A program made the translations under genes and the position numbers. Shown in pieces: positions 7,541-16,295 of a stretch of DNA of 64,000 nucleotides. Position 1 is the first letter of the stretch; each line of letters starts with the position of its first letter. Source of the stretch: Nucisporomicrobium flavum (lineage in GTDB: Bacteria > Actinomycetota > Actinomycetes > Mycobacteriales > Micromonosporaceae); assembly GCF_016464385.1 (NCBI RefSeq), contig NZ_JADMLH010000003.1, forward strand, positions 372,001 through 436,000, given 5' to 3'. Below the pieces are notes generated by a model, which searched no databases, was not told the origin of the DNA, and saw only the letters and a program-made list of their open reading frames with translations.

Positions 7541-9643
7541 ATGGCATGGCTGGTGTGTGGCCGGTGGACGAAATGGATCGTCCTCGGGCTGTGGGTGGTG
7601 GTGCTCGCGGTCGCGGGACCGCTGGCCGGGAAGCTGTCCGGGGTCGAGAAGAACGACAACTCGGCCTGGCTGCCCGGCAGCGCGGAGGCGACCAAGGTCG
7701 CCGACCTGCAGAGCCGGTTCGGTCCCGACAACATCGCGCCCGCCGTCATCGTGTACGAGCGCGGCGGCGGCATCACGGCGGCGGACCGGGCCAAGGCCAC
7801 GGCCGACGTCGCGCGTCTGCAGCAGGTCGCGGGCGTCACCGGCCAGGTCGCCGGTCCCGTGCCGGCCAAGGACGGGCAGGCGCTGCAGACCCTCGTGCCC
7901 ATCAAGATCGATGAGGACGGCTGGGAGAAGATCGTCGACGTCGTGGACGACGTCAAGGCGGTGACCGGGACGCCGTCGGACGGGCTCGCGATCCACCTCG
8001 CCGGGCCGGCGGCGACCGCGGCGGACTCCGCCGGGGCGTTCGAGGGCATCGACGGCACCCTGCTCTACACGACGCTCGCCGTCGTGACGATCATCCTGCT
8101 GATCACGTACCGGAGCCCGGTGCTGTGGCTGTTGCCCATCATCTCCGCGGGCGTCGCGCTGACCACCGCACAGGCGGTCATCTACCTGCTCGCCAAGCAC
8201 GCCGGGCTGGTGGTCAACGCGCAGAGCGCTGGCATCCTCACCGTGCTGGTCTTCGGCGCCGGCACCGACTACGCCCTGCTGCTGGTCGCCCGTTACCGCG
8301 AGGAGCTGCGCCGGCATGAGGACCGGCACGAGGCGATGGCGCTCGCGCTGCACCGGGCCGGCCCGGCGATCATCGCCAGCGCGGCCACCGTCGCCGTCGG
8401 CATGTCCTGCCTGACCCTGGCGGAGCTCAACTCGACCAGCGGCCTCGGCCCGGTCGCCGCCCTGGGCATCGTGGTCGGCCTGCTCGCGATGGTCAGCCTC
8501 CTGCCGGCGCTGCTCGTCATCTGCGGGCGCTGGCTGTTCTGGCCCGTACGCCCCAAGCCCGGCACGGCCGAGCCCACGGCGACCGGCGTCTGGGCGCGGC
8601 TCGGCGGCCGCATCTCCGGCCGCCCCCGCATCGTGTGGGTGGTGACCGCGGTGGTGCTCGGCGCGATGTCGCTGGGCCTGCTGCAGCTCGAGGCGAACGG
8701 CCTGACCCAGGCCGACCAGTTCACCAGCGAGCCGGCCTCGGTCGCCGGGGAGCAGGCGCTGGCCCGGCACTTCCCGGCCGGTCAGGGCCAGCCGGTGGTG
8801 GTCATCGGCCAGAATTCAGCGTCCGCGCAGATCCGGTCCGCGGTGGCCGCGACGCCGGGCATCAGCTCGGTCGCCGACCCGGTCGTCAACGGCGACCTGG
8901 TGATGTACGAGGCCGTGCTCGACTCGGCGCCGGACAGCGACGCCGCCATGGCCACCATCGAGCGGGTGCGTGACGCGGTCCATCCGTACGGAGGCGCCCA
9001 GGTCGGCGGCATGACGGCCATGACGCTCGACATCAACGAGGCCAACGACCACGACAACCGGCTGATCATCCCGCTGGTGCTGCTCGTGGTCCTCGTGATC
9101 CTCGGCCTGCTGCTGCGGGCGGTGGTGGCGCCGCTGGTGCTGATCGCCACGGTGGTGCTGTCGTTCGCCGCCGCGCTCGGCGTCAGTGCCCTGGTGTTCC
9201 GGCACGTGTTCGGCTTCGGCGGCGAGGACACGTCGTTCCCGCTCTACGTGTTCGTGTTCCTGGTGGCGCTGGGCATCGACTACAACATCTTCCTGATGAC
9301 CCGGGTCCGCGAGGAGACCCAGCAGCACGGCACCCGGCGCGGCGCCCTCGTCGGCCTCGCGGCCACCGGCGGCGTCATCACCTCGGCGGGCCTCGTGCTG
9401 GCGGGCACGTTCGCCGCCCTGGCCAGCCTGCCGCTGACCGCGTTCGCCGAGATCGGTTTCGCGGTGGCGTTCGGCGTGCTGCTGGACACGCTCGTCGTGC
9501 GCTCGGTGCTGGTGACCGCGCTGACCCTGGACCTGGGCCGGTGGATGTGGTGGCCCAGCCGGCTCACCCGGATCCCCGACGCCCCGCAGGCCGAGCCGGT
9601 CACCCCCGGCGCGCCCGGCCGGGACCTCGATCCGGTGTCCTGA
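7541..9643 (+). CDS. MMPL family RND transporter
   Basis: 700 residues from ATG 7541, preceded by GGGGGGA; a GTG at 7508 is an alternative. The protein has the two-fold MMPL architecture: a first membrane helix (WIVLGLWVVVLAVAGPLAG), an extracytoplasmic domain, a bundle of helices, a second extracytoplasmic domain (about 400-500) and a second helix bundle. The intramembrane acidic motifs GTDYALLL and GIDYNIFL, and the cytoplasmic signatures RYREELR and RVREET, are intact in both halves, so it should be proton-driven and active. Relatives export lipids, antibiotics or pigments. It stands alone, so no substrate can be proposed. Confidence 0.92.
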   Translation: MAWLVCGRWTKWIVLGLWVVVLAVAGPLAGKLSGVEKNDNSAWLPGSAEATKVADLQSRFGPDNIAPAVIVYERGGGITAADRAKATADVARLQQVAGVTGQVAGPVPAKDGQALQTLVPIKIDEDGWEKIVDVVDDVKAVTGTPSDGLAIHLAGPAATAADSAGAFEGIDGTLLYTTLAVVTIILLITYRSPVLWLLPIISAGVALTTAQAVIYLLAKHAGLVVNAQSAGILTVLVFGAGTDYALLLVARYREELRRHEDRHEAMALALHRAGPAIIASAATVAVGMSCLTLAELNSTSGLGPVAALGIVVGLLAMVSLLPALLVICGRWLFWPVRPKPGTAEPTATGVWARLGGRISGRPRIVWVVTAVVLGAMSLGLLQLEANGLTQADQFTSEPASVAGEQALARHFPAGQGQPVVVIGQNSASAQIRSAVAATPGISSVADPVVNGDLVMYEAVLDSAPDSDAAMATIERVRDAVHPYGGAQVGGMTAMTLDINEANDHDNRLIIPLVLLVVLVILGLLLRAVVAPLVLIATVVLSFAAALGVSALVFRHVFGFGGEDTSFPLYVFVFLVALGIDYNIFLMTRVREETQQHGTRRGALVGLAATGGVITSAGLVLAGTFAALASLPLTAFAEIGFAVAFGVLLDTLVVRSVLVTALTLDLGRWMWWPSRLTRIPDAPQAEPVTPGAPGRDLDPVS

Positions 9644-9662
9644 ACTGGCTATTCTCCGCTGC

Positions 9663-10112
9663 ATGAGGTTCACGGGCGAGTTGCAGGCCACCGGCGGCAC
9701 GACCACCGGCTTCCCGGTGGACGACGAGGTCGTCGCGGCGCTCGGCGGTGGCGGCCGGCCGAAGGTCGTGGTGACCGTCAACGGCTGCCGGTGGCAGGGC
9801 TCCATCGCCCGGATGGGTGGCACGTACTGGCTGGGCGTCAGCGCGGAGCGCCGGGCCGCCGCCGGGATCGCCGCCGGCGAGGTGCACGACGTGGACGTGG
9901 AGCTGGACACCGCCGTCCGCGAGGTCGACGTCCCCGCCGACCTCGCGGCGGCGCTGGCCGAGGCGCCCGAGGCGAAGCGCTTCTTCGAGGGGCTGTCCTA
10001 CAGCAACAAGAGCTGGCACGTACTGCAGGTGACCGGCGCGAAGACCGACGAGACGCGGGCCCGGCGCATCGCCAGGTCGGTCGCGATGCTCAGCGAGGGC
10101 AAGGCCCGGTAA
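9663..10112 (+). CDS. DUF1905 / YdeI-OmpD-associated domain protein
   Basis: 149 residues. The N-terminal half (FTGELQATGGTTTGFPVDDEVVAALG to GVSAERRAAAGIAAGE) is a DUF1905 barrel. The C-terminal helix-rich segment (LAAALAEAPEAKRFFEGLSYSNKSWHVLQVTGAKTDETRARRIARSVAML) is the YdeI/OmpD-associated motif, sometimes called the bacteriocin-protection region. The two-domain order and length are typical. It starts 19 bases after the MMPL gene ends and may be co-transcribed with it. Function is unknown. Confidence 0.82.
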   Translation: MRFTGELQATGGTTTGFPVDDEVVAALGGGGRPKVVVTVNGCRWQGSIARMGGTYWLGVSAERRAAAGIAAGEVHDVDVELDTAVREVDVPADLAAALAEAPEAKRFFEGLSYSNKSWHVLQVTGAKTDETRARRIARSVAMLSEGKAR

Positions 10113-10118
10113 CCGCCG

Positions 10119-10811
10119 TCAGCCGATGCGGTTCAGCGTCGTGCCGACGAGCTTCTTCCAGTCGGAGGAGAACTGCGGGTTGGCGCTCGCGTCGGACTTG
10201 CCGAGGCGGTAGATCGCGTACTGGTCGACGAGCACGACGTTGCCGCGGGACAGTGCCACCACCGCCACGTCGGCCGTCGCCGGGTGCGCCTTGTCGTACT
10301 GCTTGTTGCGGACGGTGACGAAGCCGGTCCAGCCGCCCTCCTCCAGCGGGGCGGTCGTGACGGTCTCCGTGTACGCCGGCTCCTCCCGGTCGCCCGTCTT
10401 GGCCGGCCGCTGCACGCTGGGCGGGCAGGCGTCGGCCACCGTACGCAGCGTGGCCAGCGCGGTGGCGGAGGAGACGGCGTCCTCGTAGACGAGGCCGATC
10501 TGGGTCAGGCTCTGCACGCCCTCGGTGCCCTCGTCGGAGAGCGGAGCCGCGACGACGGACGGCTTGCCGGGCACGGCCGCGGGCGTGGTGTCCGCGCCGC
10601 AGACGCTGACCAGCTGCCCCGGAGCCGCGGACTCGGTGGGCGCCTTCCACGTCGGGCCGACGTCGGCCGGCTTGAGCAGCGCGTTGCGCACCGTGTCGAC
10701 GCCGATCGTGGTCGGGTCCGGCTTCGGCGGGTCGTCCGAGGAGCACCCGGCGAAACCGGCGACGGCGGCGACCGCGACGACGCCTCGGAGCAGGCGACCA
10801 ACGACAAGCAT
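10119..10811 (-). CDS. Secreted lipoprotein with sensor-like domain
   Basis: 230 residues. A lipoprotein signal ends in AGFAGC, with Cys23 as the lipidation site. The mature part resembles the extracellular PknH-type sensor fold: LKPADVGPTWKAP near the start, conserved cysteines (VCGADT, ADACPPSV), and a C-terminal VALSRGNVVLVDQYAIYRLG. In that family the fold serves as a ligand-binding domain of mycobacterial kinases or as a stand-alone lipoprotein. There is no kinase gene nearby. It converges with the YdeI-like gene. Confidence 0.65.
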   Translation of the reverse strand: MLVVGRLLRGVVAVAAVAGFAGCSSDDPPKPDPTTIGVDTVRNALLKPADVGPTWKAPTESAAPGQLVSVCGADTTPAAVPGKPSVVAAPLSDEGTEGVQSLTQIGLVYEDAVSSATALATLRTVADACPPSVQRPAKTGDREEPAYTETVTTAPLEEGGWTGFVTVRNKQYDKAHPATADVAVVALSRGNVVLVDQYAIYRLGKSDASANPQFSSDWKKLVGTTLNRIG

Positions 10812-10984
10812 CCGGCCATGATGGCAGACGCGCCGCGGTGACCGACCGTGACCACCAGCCCGTCACCGCCCCGGTACGCACGGTGGCCGCCAGGGTCTTC
10901 AACCCGACATCGGGGAGCACCGGTGTATCACCGGGACACCGGGGCCGATCTTTCCACCGGATGCGGCCGAGGGGGACGTGTCCG

Positions 10985-11015
10985 GCCGCCCGCCGGCGTA
11001 TCGCCGGCGGGCGGC
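10985..11015 (-). terminator. Strong hairpin terminator downstream of the TPR-GGDEF gene
   Basis: A perfect 14-bp stem (10985-10998 pairs with 11002-11015) with a TAT loop, about 95 bases beyond the stop of the TPR-GGDEF gene. It sits in the 298-base gap 10812-11109; apart from it that gap holds only the promoter side of the lipoprotein gene, with no further signal I can support. Confidence 0.65.
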
Positions 11016-11109
11016 GTCTGACAGGGGAAGGGCGCGCCGCCCCGCTGGGTGACACCGCGCCGGTGGACTGAGGGCGGGGCCTGGGGGGAACCGGCTCCCG
11101 GCCCTGCCG

Positions 11110-12744
11110 TTATCCGGCCGCCACCCGGTTGCGGCCGGCGCGCTTCGCCTCGTAGAGCCGCTGGTCCGCGCGGGCCATCGCGTCGTCCAGGTCGCCGCCC
11201 GGCGCGACCGCGGCCACGCCGAAGCTGATGGTCACGGTCAGGCCGGGCTCCAGCTTGTCCCACGGGTACGCGGCCACCTGCGCCCGCAGCAGCTCGCAGC
11301 GGGCCCGCGCGTCGGCGAGGTCGGCGCCGTCGAGGCCGAGCAGGAACTCCTCGCCGCCGAGCCGCGCGACCAGGTCCAGTTCGCGGACGTTGTCCCGCAG
11401 CACCGCGGCCAGCCGGCGCAGCACCTCGTCGCCGACGAAGTGGCCGAAGCGGTCGTTGACGCCCTTGAAGAGGTCGACGTCGGCGATCGCCACGCACAGC
11501 GGCCCGCCGGTCATCTCCGGCAGCCGCAGCTCCGCGCCGCGCCGGTTGGGCAGCCCGGTGAGCGAGTCCTCGGTGGCCTGCCGCTGCCAGGACACGCTCG
11601 CCTCCTCCAGCTCGGCGCTGCGCACCCGCGCCAGCTCGGCCTCGAGCCGCGCGTTGTCCAGCTCGAACTGGTGCACCGCGACCCGGGCCCGGGCGGCGGC
11701 CACGTCGTTGTGCGCGGCCCGCTCCAGCCCGTGGTACGCCCGGTAGTGCCGCAGCGCCGCCGCGAAGTCGCCGACCAGCTCGTACGCCTCGGACAGCTCC
11801 CGGTGGATCTCCATGGCCATCGGCCTCTCGCCGGCCTCCATCGCCCGGTCCAGGGCGGCGAGCAGGCCCTCGATCGCCGCCGCGCACTCGCCGCGCATGA
11901 GGCGTACGCGCGCCTGATGCTGCAGGGCGCCCGACTCCAGCGACCGGTACCCGTGGATCGCGGCGATCGCCCGGGAATTGTCGATCATGCGTTCGGCGGC
12001 CTCGAAGTCGCCGTCGAGCGCGCGCAGCATCCCGAAGTTGTCGAGGCAGATCGCCTCCCGGAAGGGGTTGCCCGCGGCGCGCGCCAGCCGCAGCGCCTCG
12101 TCCACGTACCCGAGGGCGTCGTGCAGCATGGCCTGCGCCCGCGCGTCGACGCCCGCAGCCCGCAGCTTCCCCACCTGATGGACCGCGTTGTCGCCGACGT
12201 TGTTGAGGATGCAGAAGCGAGCCTCGGCGTCCATGCCCTCGACCATGGTCAGGGCCCGCATCAGGTACTCCGTGCTGAGCTCGTGGTTGCCCATGCTGCC
12301 GTGCACCACGCCGGTGCGGTTGTGCACCCAGTACAGCAGGTTCCGGTCGCCGAGCCGCTGGGCGATCTGGCGGCCGCGGGCCAGCTCCTCGAGGGCCTCC
12401 TCGTGCATGCCCAGCTCGTTCAGCGGCATCGCGAGGGAGGTGAGCACCTCGCAGATCGCCGCCTCGTCGCCGCGGCGCTCCAGTACGGCCACGGCCTCCC
12501 GGCAGGCGGCGACCGCGGCCTCCTGCTCGCCGAGGCGCAGCAGCTGGTTGGCCATCGACCGGAGCGCGCGGGCCTGCCCGTCGCCGTCGCCGGCCGAACC
12601 GGCCAGCTCGGCGGCCTGCCGGGCCAGCTCCGAGCCGGCCCGGTAGTCGCCCGCCAGGCGGCGTGCCTCGGCCTGGTCCAGCAGCGCGGCCACCTGGACG
12701 GCGGCCGCGCTGCGCGGAGCCTCGACGAGGGCGCTGCCGGTCAT
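11110..12744 (-). CDS. TPR-repeat diguanylate cyclase
   Basis: 544 residues without signal peptide or membrane helix. Residues 1-370 are alpha-helical TPR-like repeats (alanine-rich helices such as SELARQAAELAGSAGDGDGQARAL and ALEELARGRQIAQRLGDRNLLYWVHNRTG). A coiled linker (about 355-380) leads into a GGDEF domain with DSLTGLPNRRG, then ARLGGEEFLLGL. The GGEEF form is catalytically competent. It should make cyclic di-GMP in the cytoplasm under control of protein contacts through the TPR part. Start ATG 12744 faces the divergent lipoprotein gene across 151 bases. Confidence 0.9.
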   Translation of the reverse strand: MTGSALVEAPRSAAAVQVAALLDQAEARRLAGDYRAGSELARQAAELAGSAGDGDGQARALRSMANQLLRLGEQEAAVAACREAVAVLERRGDEAAICEVLTSLAMPLNELGMHEEALEELARGRQIAQRLGDRNLLYWVHNRTGVVHGSMGNHELSTEYLMRALTMVEGMDAEARFCILNNVGDNAVHQVGKLRAAGVDARAQAMLHDALGYVDEALRLARAAGNPFREAICLDNFGMLRALDGDFEAAERMIDNSRAIAAIHGYRSLESGALQHQARVRLMRGECAAAIEGLLAALDRAMEAGERPMAMEIHRELSEAYELVGDFAAALRHYRAYHGLERAAHNDVAAARARVAVHQFELDNARLEAELARVRSAELEEASVSWQRQATEDSLTGLPNRRGAELRLPEMTGGPLCVAIADVDLFKGVNDRFGHFVGDEVLRRLAAVLRDNVRELDLVARLGGEEFLLGLDGADLADARARCELLRAQVAAYPWDKLEPGLTVTISFGVAAVAPGGDLDDAMARADQRLYEAKRAGRNRVAAG

Positions 12745-12895
12745 GTGTCGAAAATCGCCGGAAACGGGCCCCGGTTGAGTGAAACCGTCCGACCAGTTCC
12801 GCAGACGGCACGTTTCCGGGATTACCGAGCATCACCGGGCTCCTACTGTCAGTGCCACGCCCGGTGCGGGCGTTGGAGCAGCCCAGGAGGCCGGC

Positions 12896-13501
12896 ATGAC
12901 CGCCCGTCCCATCGTCCCGACCGTTCTCGTTCTCGCCGCCGCGATGACCGCTCTGACCGGGTGCGGCGGCTCGGCCGACCCGGAGGCCGCGCCCAGCGCA
13001 TCCGGTGCCCCCGGTGCCGTCGCCGGGCTCGGTGGCACCGAGGCGGACAAGGCGGACCAGGCAGACGAGGCGGCCGACGCCGGGGTCACCACCGAGGACG
13101 TCGTCAAGCCGAAGACCCCGAAGGCGCCCGCGACGGCCGAGCCCCGGCCGGAGGGTCCGCGCATCGTCTCGTTCACGGTCGTGCAGAAGCCCCGGTGCCC
13201 GCAGGGCACGACGGCGTACGAGACGAAGGCCGTCCCGCTGGTCATCAGCTGGAAGATCAGCGGCGCGGACTCGGGTGCCCTGTCCGTCGACGACCCGACC
13301 GGCACCCCGGGCACGTACGGGCCGGTGAGCAAGCACGGCAGCCAGGAGTTCACGTTCTCCTGCGGCGGCGCAGTCGGCACCACCGAGACCCACACGTACG
13401 CGCTCTACACCGTCGGCGGCGGCGCGCAGAAGCACAAGACCCTCACCGTGTCGGCCAAGGTGCTCGAGCGTGGCGTGCCCGTCAGCGGCGCGCCGGACTG
13501 A
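12896..13501 (+). CDS. Secreted lipoprotein of unknown function
   Basis: 201 residues from ATG 12896. The signal ends in the lipobox LTGC (Cys23). A Gly/Ala/Asp-rich spacer of about 60 residues follows, then a compact domain from about residue 95 (PRIVSFTVVQKPRC to LTVSAKVLERG) with a likely disulphide pair (KPRCP and FSCGG). The domain has an Ig-like beta pattern. No family is recognised. The convergent thioredoxin gene stops one base beyond. Confidence 0.6.
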   Translation: MTARPIVPTVLVLAAAMTALTGCGGSADPEAAPSASGAPGAVAGLGGTEADKADQADEAADAGVTTEDVVKPKTPKAPATAEPRPEGPRIVSFTVVQKPRCPQGTTAYETKAVPLVISWKISGADSGALSVDDPTGTPGTYGPVSKHGSQEFTFSCGGAVGTTETHTYALYTVGGGAQKHKTLTVSAKVLERGVPVSGAPD

Positions 13502-13502
13502 G

Positions 13503-13859
13503 TCAGCGGTTCGCGTACGGCTCCACGGCCGCGGTCAGCGCCGACCGCAGCATCCGCTTGGGCCGCGCCCCGACGATCGTGTTCACCACGATCCCGGCGC
13601 GGAACACCATCAGCGTCGGCATCGACAGCACCCGGTACGCCCGCGTGGTCTCCGGGTTCTCGTCGGCGTTGAGCTTCGCGATCCGTACCCGGCCGGCGAA
13701 CTCCCCGGCCAGCTCCGCGAGCGAGACGGCGACCGGGCGGCACGGCGGGCACCACTCGGCCCAGAAGTCGACGAGCACGGGCAGGCGGGCACCCAGCACC
13801 ACGTCGGCGAAGGTCGCGTCGGTGACGGTGATCAGCGGATCTTGCGGATCTTCAGGCAT
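13503..13859 (-). CDS. Thioredoxin
   Basis: 118 residues from ATG 13859. It has the typical fold and the WCPPC active site in FWAEWCPPC; most thioredoxins have WCGPC. It also carries the cis-proline motif SMPTLMVF and the ADENPETTRAYRVLS segment before it. It should reduce protein disulphides in the cytoplasm; CPPC variants have altered redox potential, so it may serve a particular substrate. The start lies inside the end of the MerR gene (28-base overlap), so the two genes form one translationally coupled unit, and the MerR promoter should control it. Confidence 0.92.
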   Translation of the reverse strand: MPEDPQDPLITVTDATFADVVLGARLPVLVDFWAEWCPPCRPVAVSLAELAGEFAGRVRIAKLNADENPETTRAYRVLSMPTLMVFRAGIVVNTIVGARPKRMLRSALTAAVEPYANR

Positions 13860-14221
13860 CGGGTCTCCCGTTCCTCGATCGCCTGGGCCAGTTGCACCCG
13901 CAACCGGTCCCGGACGGCGGACAGCTGATCGAGGCAGCCTTCGACCTCGGCGAGCTTGCGGCGCAGCACCGCGACCGAGTCGGGACACACGTGCCCGGCG
14001 GCGTTGCCGGCGCGCAGGCACGCCACGAACGGCCGGATGTCGTCGAGCCCGAAACCGGCGGCCAGCAGCGCCCGGATCTCGTGCACGACGCGCAGCTCGC
14101 CCTCGTCGTACCGCCGGTAGCCGTTGGCGTCGCGGCTCGGCTCGACCAGGCCGTGCTCCTCGTAGTAGCGCAGCGTGCGGGCGCTGGTGCCGGCCCGCTC
14201 GGCCAACTCCCCGATCAGCAT
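13832..14221 (-). CDS. MerR family transcriptional regulator
   Basis: 129 residues from ATG 14221. The N-terminal winged helix is typical (MLIGELAERAGTSARTLRYYEEHGLVEPSRDANGYRRYDE), followed by the linker (VVHEIRALLAAGFGLDDIRPFV) and a dimerisation coil. Two cysteines flank the effector region (FVACLRAG and GHVCPDS), so a thiol/disulphide or metal signal is possible, fitting its partner gene, a thioredoxin, whose start it overlaps. A near-perfect MerR operator lies immediately upstream and would make it autoregulatory. Confidence 0.92.
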   Translation of the reverse strand: MLIGELAERAGTSARTLRYYEEHGLVEPSRDANGYRRYDEGELRVVHEIRALLAAGFGLDDIRPFVACLRAGNAAGHVCPDSVAVLRRKLAEVEGCLDQLSAVRDRLRVQLAQAIEERETRCLKIRKIR

Positions 14222-14228
14222 GCGACCC

Positions 14229-14259
14229 AAGCTAGGCCTTGCCACCGGCGTCAAGGCAA
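14229..14259 (-). promoter_or_regulatory. MerR-type promoter with 19-bp spacer and dyad operator
   Basis: Reading on the minus strand: -35 TTGCCT (14259-14254), a 19-bp spacer and -10 TAGCTT (14234-14229). The spacer is centred on a dyad, CCTTGACGCCGGTGGCAAGG (14256-14237), 16 of whose 20 bases are symmetric. The over-long spacer with a dyad inside is the hallmark of MerR-family activation by DNA distortion. The expected transcription start falls on or next to the ATG at 14221, suggesting a leaderless mRNA. Confidence 0.7.
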
Positions 14260-14274
14260 GCGATGTGACGCCGG

Positions 14275-15501
14275 TTATCCGCCGGCGGCGGGCTTCTTCG
14301 AACAGGGCAGCAGGCCCGCGCGGTCCTTCGCCGCCAGGACGTGCCTGGCGGCGTCGGTCAGCCGGGCGTCGAACGTCGGCGACCGGCGCGCCTCGGCGAC
14401 GAGCGCCTCGGCCATCGGGCCGGCGTCCTGCGGCCGGATCGTCAGCACCAAATCGCCGCCCGCTGCGACGAACCTGATCGCCCGCTCGCCGACCGGCACG
14501 ACCGCCGCCGCGTCCGCCGCGCCGACGTCGTCCGACATGACCAGGCCGTCGTAGCCGAGCCGCTCCCGCAGCAGGCCGGTGATGATCGGCTTCGAGTACG
14601 TGGCGATGCCGCCCCGGTCCAGCCGCGGATACCGGGCCGAGGAGATCATGACGCCGGCCGATCCCGCGCGGATGCCCGCCGCGAACGGCTGCAGGTAGGG
14701 GTCGGTCGCGGTGGTCGTCGCGTCCACGGCGTCGCGGGAGACGTCGGTGTTCGCCCGTACGCGCCCGAGCCCCGGGAAGTGCTTGAGGACGGTCAGCACC
14801 CCCTCGCCCTGCGACGCGGTCACCGCCGTCCCCACGTCCGCGGCGACCTTGCCCGGGTCGGAGCCGTACTGCCGGTGGAACGCCCCGATCGGCGGGTTGC
14901 CCACGCCCACGCTCGCCGGCACGGTGTCGGCGACCGGGGCGAGGTTCACGGTGACGCCGATGCCGTGCAGCCGCTGCGCGCCGTCGCGTACGGTCTCCCG
15001 CAGCTTGTCCGGCGAACCGCGCCCCAGCCGCTCGGCCGTGGGCATCAGGGGGAAGTCGGCGCCCTTGAGGGTCTGCACGTTGCCACCCTCCTGGTCGACG
15101 GCGACCAGCGGAGGCACCGGCGCTGCCCCGCGCAGCGCGGTGATGTCGGCGCGCAACGCGTCCGCCGACCGGGTGCTGCGCCCGGCCAGGAACACCCCGC
15201 CGAGGCGGTAGCGGCGCACGGCCGCCTCGAGGTCCCGCGGCGACCCGACCGGCGTGCCGATCATGAGCGCCTGACCGGCCCGTTCCTCCGGCGACAACCC
15301 CGCCAGCGTGCCCGCGGCGCAGTCCACCGGCGCCGATGCCGAAGCCGGCGGGGACGCCGACGGCGCAGCGGAGGACGGCAGGGGCCCGGCGGTGGGGGCG
15401 GCGGCGGTTGCGGGCGGGGCGGCCGGCGGCCTCTCCGAGCAGCTCGCACCTCCGGCGACGAGGCAGAGAGCGGCGACTGCGTGAACCGGGCGTCTCCACA
15501 T
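14275..15501 (-). CDS. Secreted glycoside hydrolase family 3 protein (NagZ-like)
   Basis: 408 residues from ATG 15501. The signal peptide ends in GGASC, a plausible lipobox, then comes an Ala/Pro/Ser-rich linker to about residue 60. The GH3 barrel follows with VAVDQEGG, LAPVADT, LKHFPGLG and the nucleophile segment VMSDDVG. The family is beta-N-acetylhexosaminidase, acting on peptidoglycan muropeptides or chitin fragments. Standard NagZ has KHFPGHG with a following DSH acid/base dyad; here the segment is KHFPGLGRVRANTD, so the usual His dyad is not obvious. It faces away from the esterase gene, with 50 bases between starts. Confidence 0.88.
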   Translation of the reverse strand: MWRRPVHAVAALCLVAGGASCSERPPAAPPATAAAPTAGPLPSSAAPSASPPASASAPVDCAAGTLAGLSPEERAGQALMIGTPVGSPRDLEAAVRRYRLGGVFLAGRSTRSADALRADITALRGAAPVPPLVAVDQEGGNVQTLKGADFPLMPTAERLGRGSPDKLRETVRDGAQRLHGIGVTVNLAPVADTVPASVGVGNPPIGAFHRQYGSDPGKVAADVGTAVTASQGEGVLTVLKHFPGLGRVRANTDVSRDAVDATTTATDPYLQPFAAGIRAGSAGVMISSARYPRLDRGGIATYSKPIITGLLRERLGYDGLVMSDDVGAADAAAVVPVGERAIRFVAAGGDLVLTIRPQDAGPMAEALVAEARRSPTFDARLTDAARHVLAAKDRAGLLPCSKKPAAGG

Positions 15502-15551
15502 CGGGCCCACGTTATCGCGCGGCCCCGGCACGGTCCCTCTAGCGTGGGGGA

Positions 15552-16295
15552 GTGCGCCACTACTCCGTCGACCTGGCCGCGCCGTCCGGCGGCCGCCGCG
15601 GCACCCTCGCCGTGTACGGGCACTACGGCCGGCCGGTGCTGGTGTTCCCCACCGAGGGCGGCGACGCCGGGGAGTTCGCCCGCAACGGCATGGTCGGTGC
15701 CGTGGAAGGGCTCGTCGAGGCGGGACGGGTGAAGCTGTACTGCGCCGACTCGTTCGACGCCGAGACGTGGTCCGCGCACCACCTGCCGCTCGAGGAACGG
15801 GCCTGGCGGCACGCCGCGTACGAGTCCTGGGTCCTCGACGCGGTCGTGCCGCACATCCGCGACGACACCGGCGCGGACGCGGAGATCGTCACGCTGGGGT
15901 GCTCGCTGGGGGCGTACCACGCGCTGAACTTCGCCTTCAGACGCGCCGATCTCTTCCCGGCCGCGCTGTGCTTCTCCGGCAACTACGACCCCGGCACGTG
16001 GAACGGCTGGGGCGACCGCGGCGACGCCGTCTACTTCAACAACCCGATGGACTACGTCGCCAACCTGCACGGCGACCACCTCGCGTGGCTGCGCGACCGG
16101 CTGACCGTGCTGCTGGTGTGCGGGCAGGGCCGTTGGGAGGACACGACCGGCGCGCTCCCGGCCACCCGGCGGATGGACCGGCTGCTGGGCGACAAACAGA
16201 TCCGGCACGAGCTGGACCTGTGGGGCCCCGAGATCCCCCACGACTGGCCGTCGTGGCGGGATCAGCTCGCCAAGCACCTGCCCCGCTTCTGCTGA
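15552..16295 (+). CDS. Esterase of the alpha/beta-hydrolase fold
   Basis: 247 residues from GTG 15552, no signal peptide. It has a nucleophile elbow GCSLGAYHA (Ser in GxSxG), the segment CGQGRWEDTTG where the acidic residue is expected, and PHDWPSW with the catalytic histidine near the C-terminus. The pattern matches the putative-esterase family related to the Fes/antigen 85 type (PTEGGDAGEF and ESWVLDAVVPHIRDDTG are characteristic). The substrate is unknown. It is a single gene with a strictly back-to-back stop with the next, minus-strand gene. Confidence 0.8.
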   Translation: MRHYSVDLAAPSGGRRGTLAVYGHYGRPVLVFPTEGGDAGEFARNGMVGAVEGLVEAGRVKLYCADSFDAETWSAHHLPLEERAWRHAAYESWVLDAVVPHIRDDTGADAEIVTLGCSLGAYHALNFAFRRADLFPAALCFSGNYDPGTWNGWGDRGDAVYFNNPMDYVANLHGDHLAWLRDRLTVLLVCGQGRWEDTTGALPATRRMDRLLGDKQIRHELDLWGPEIPHDWPSWRDQLAKHLPRFC

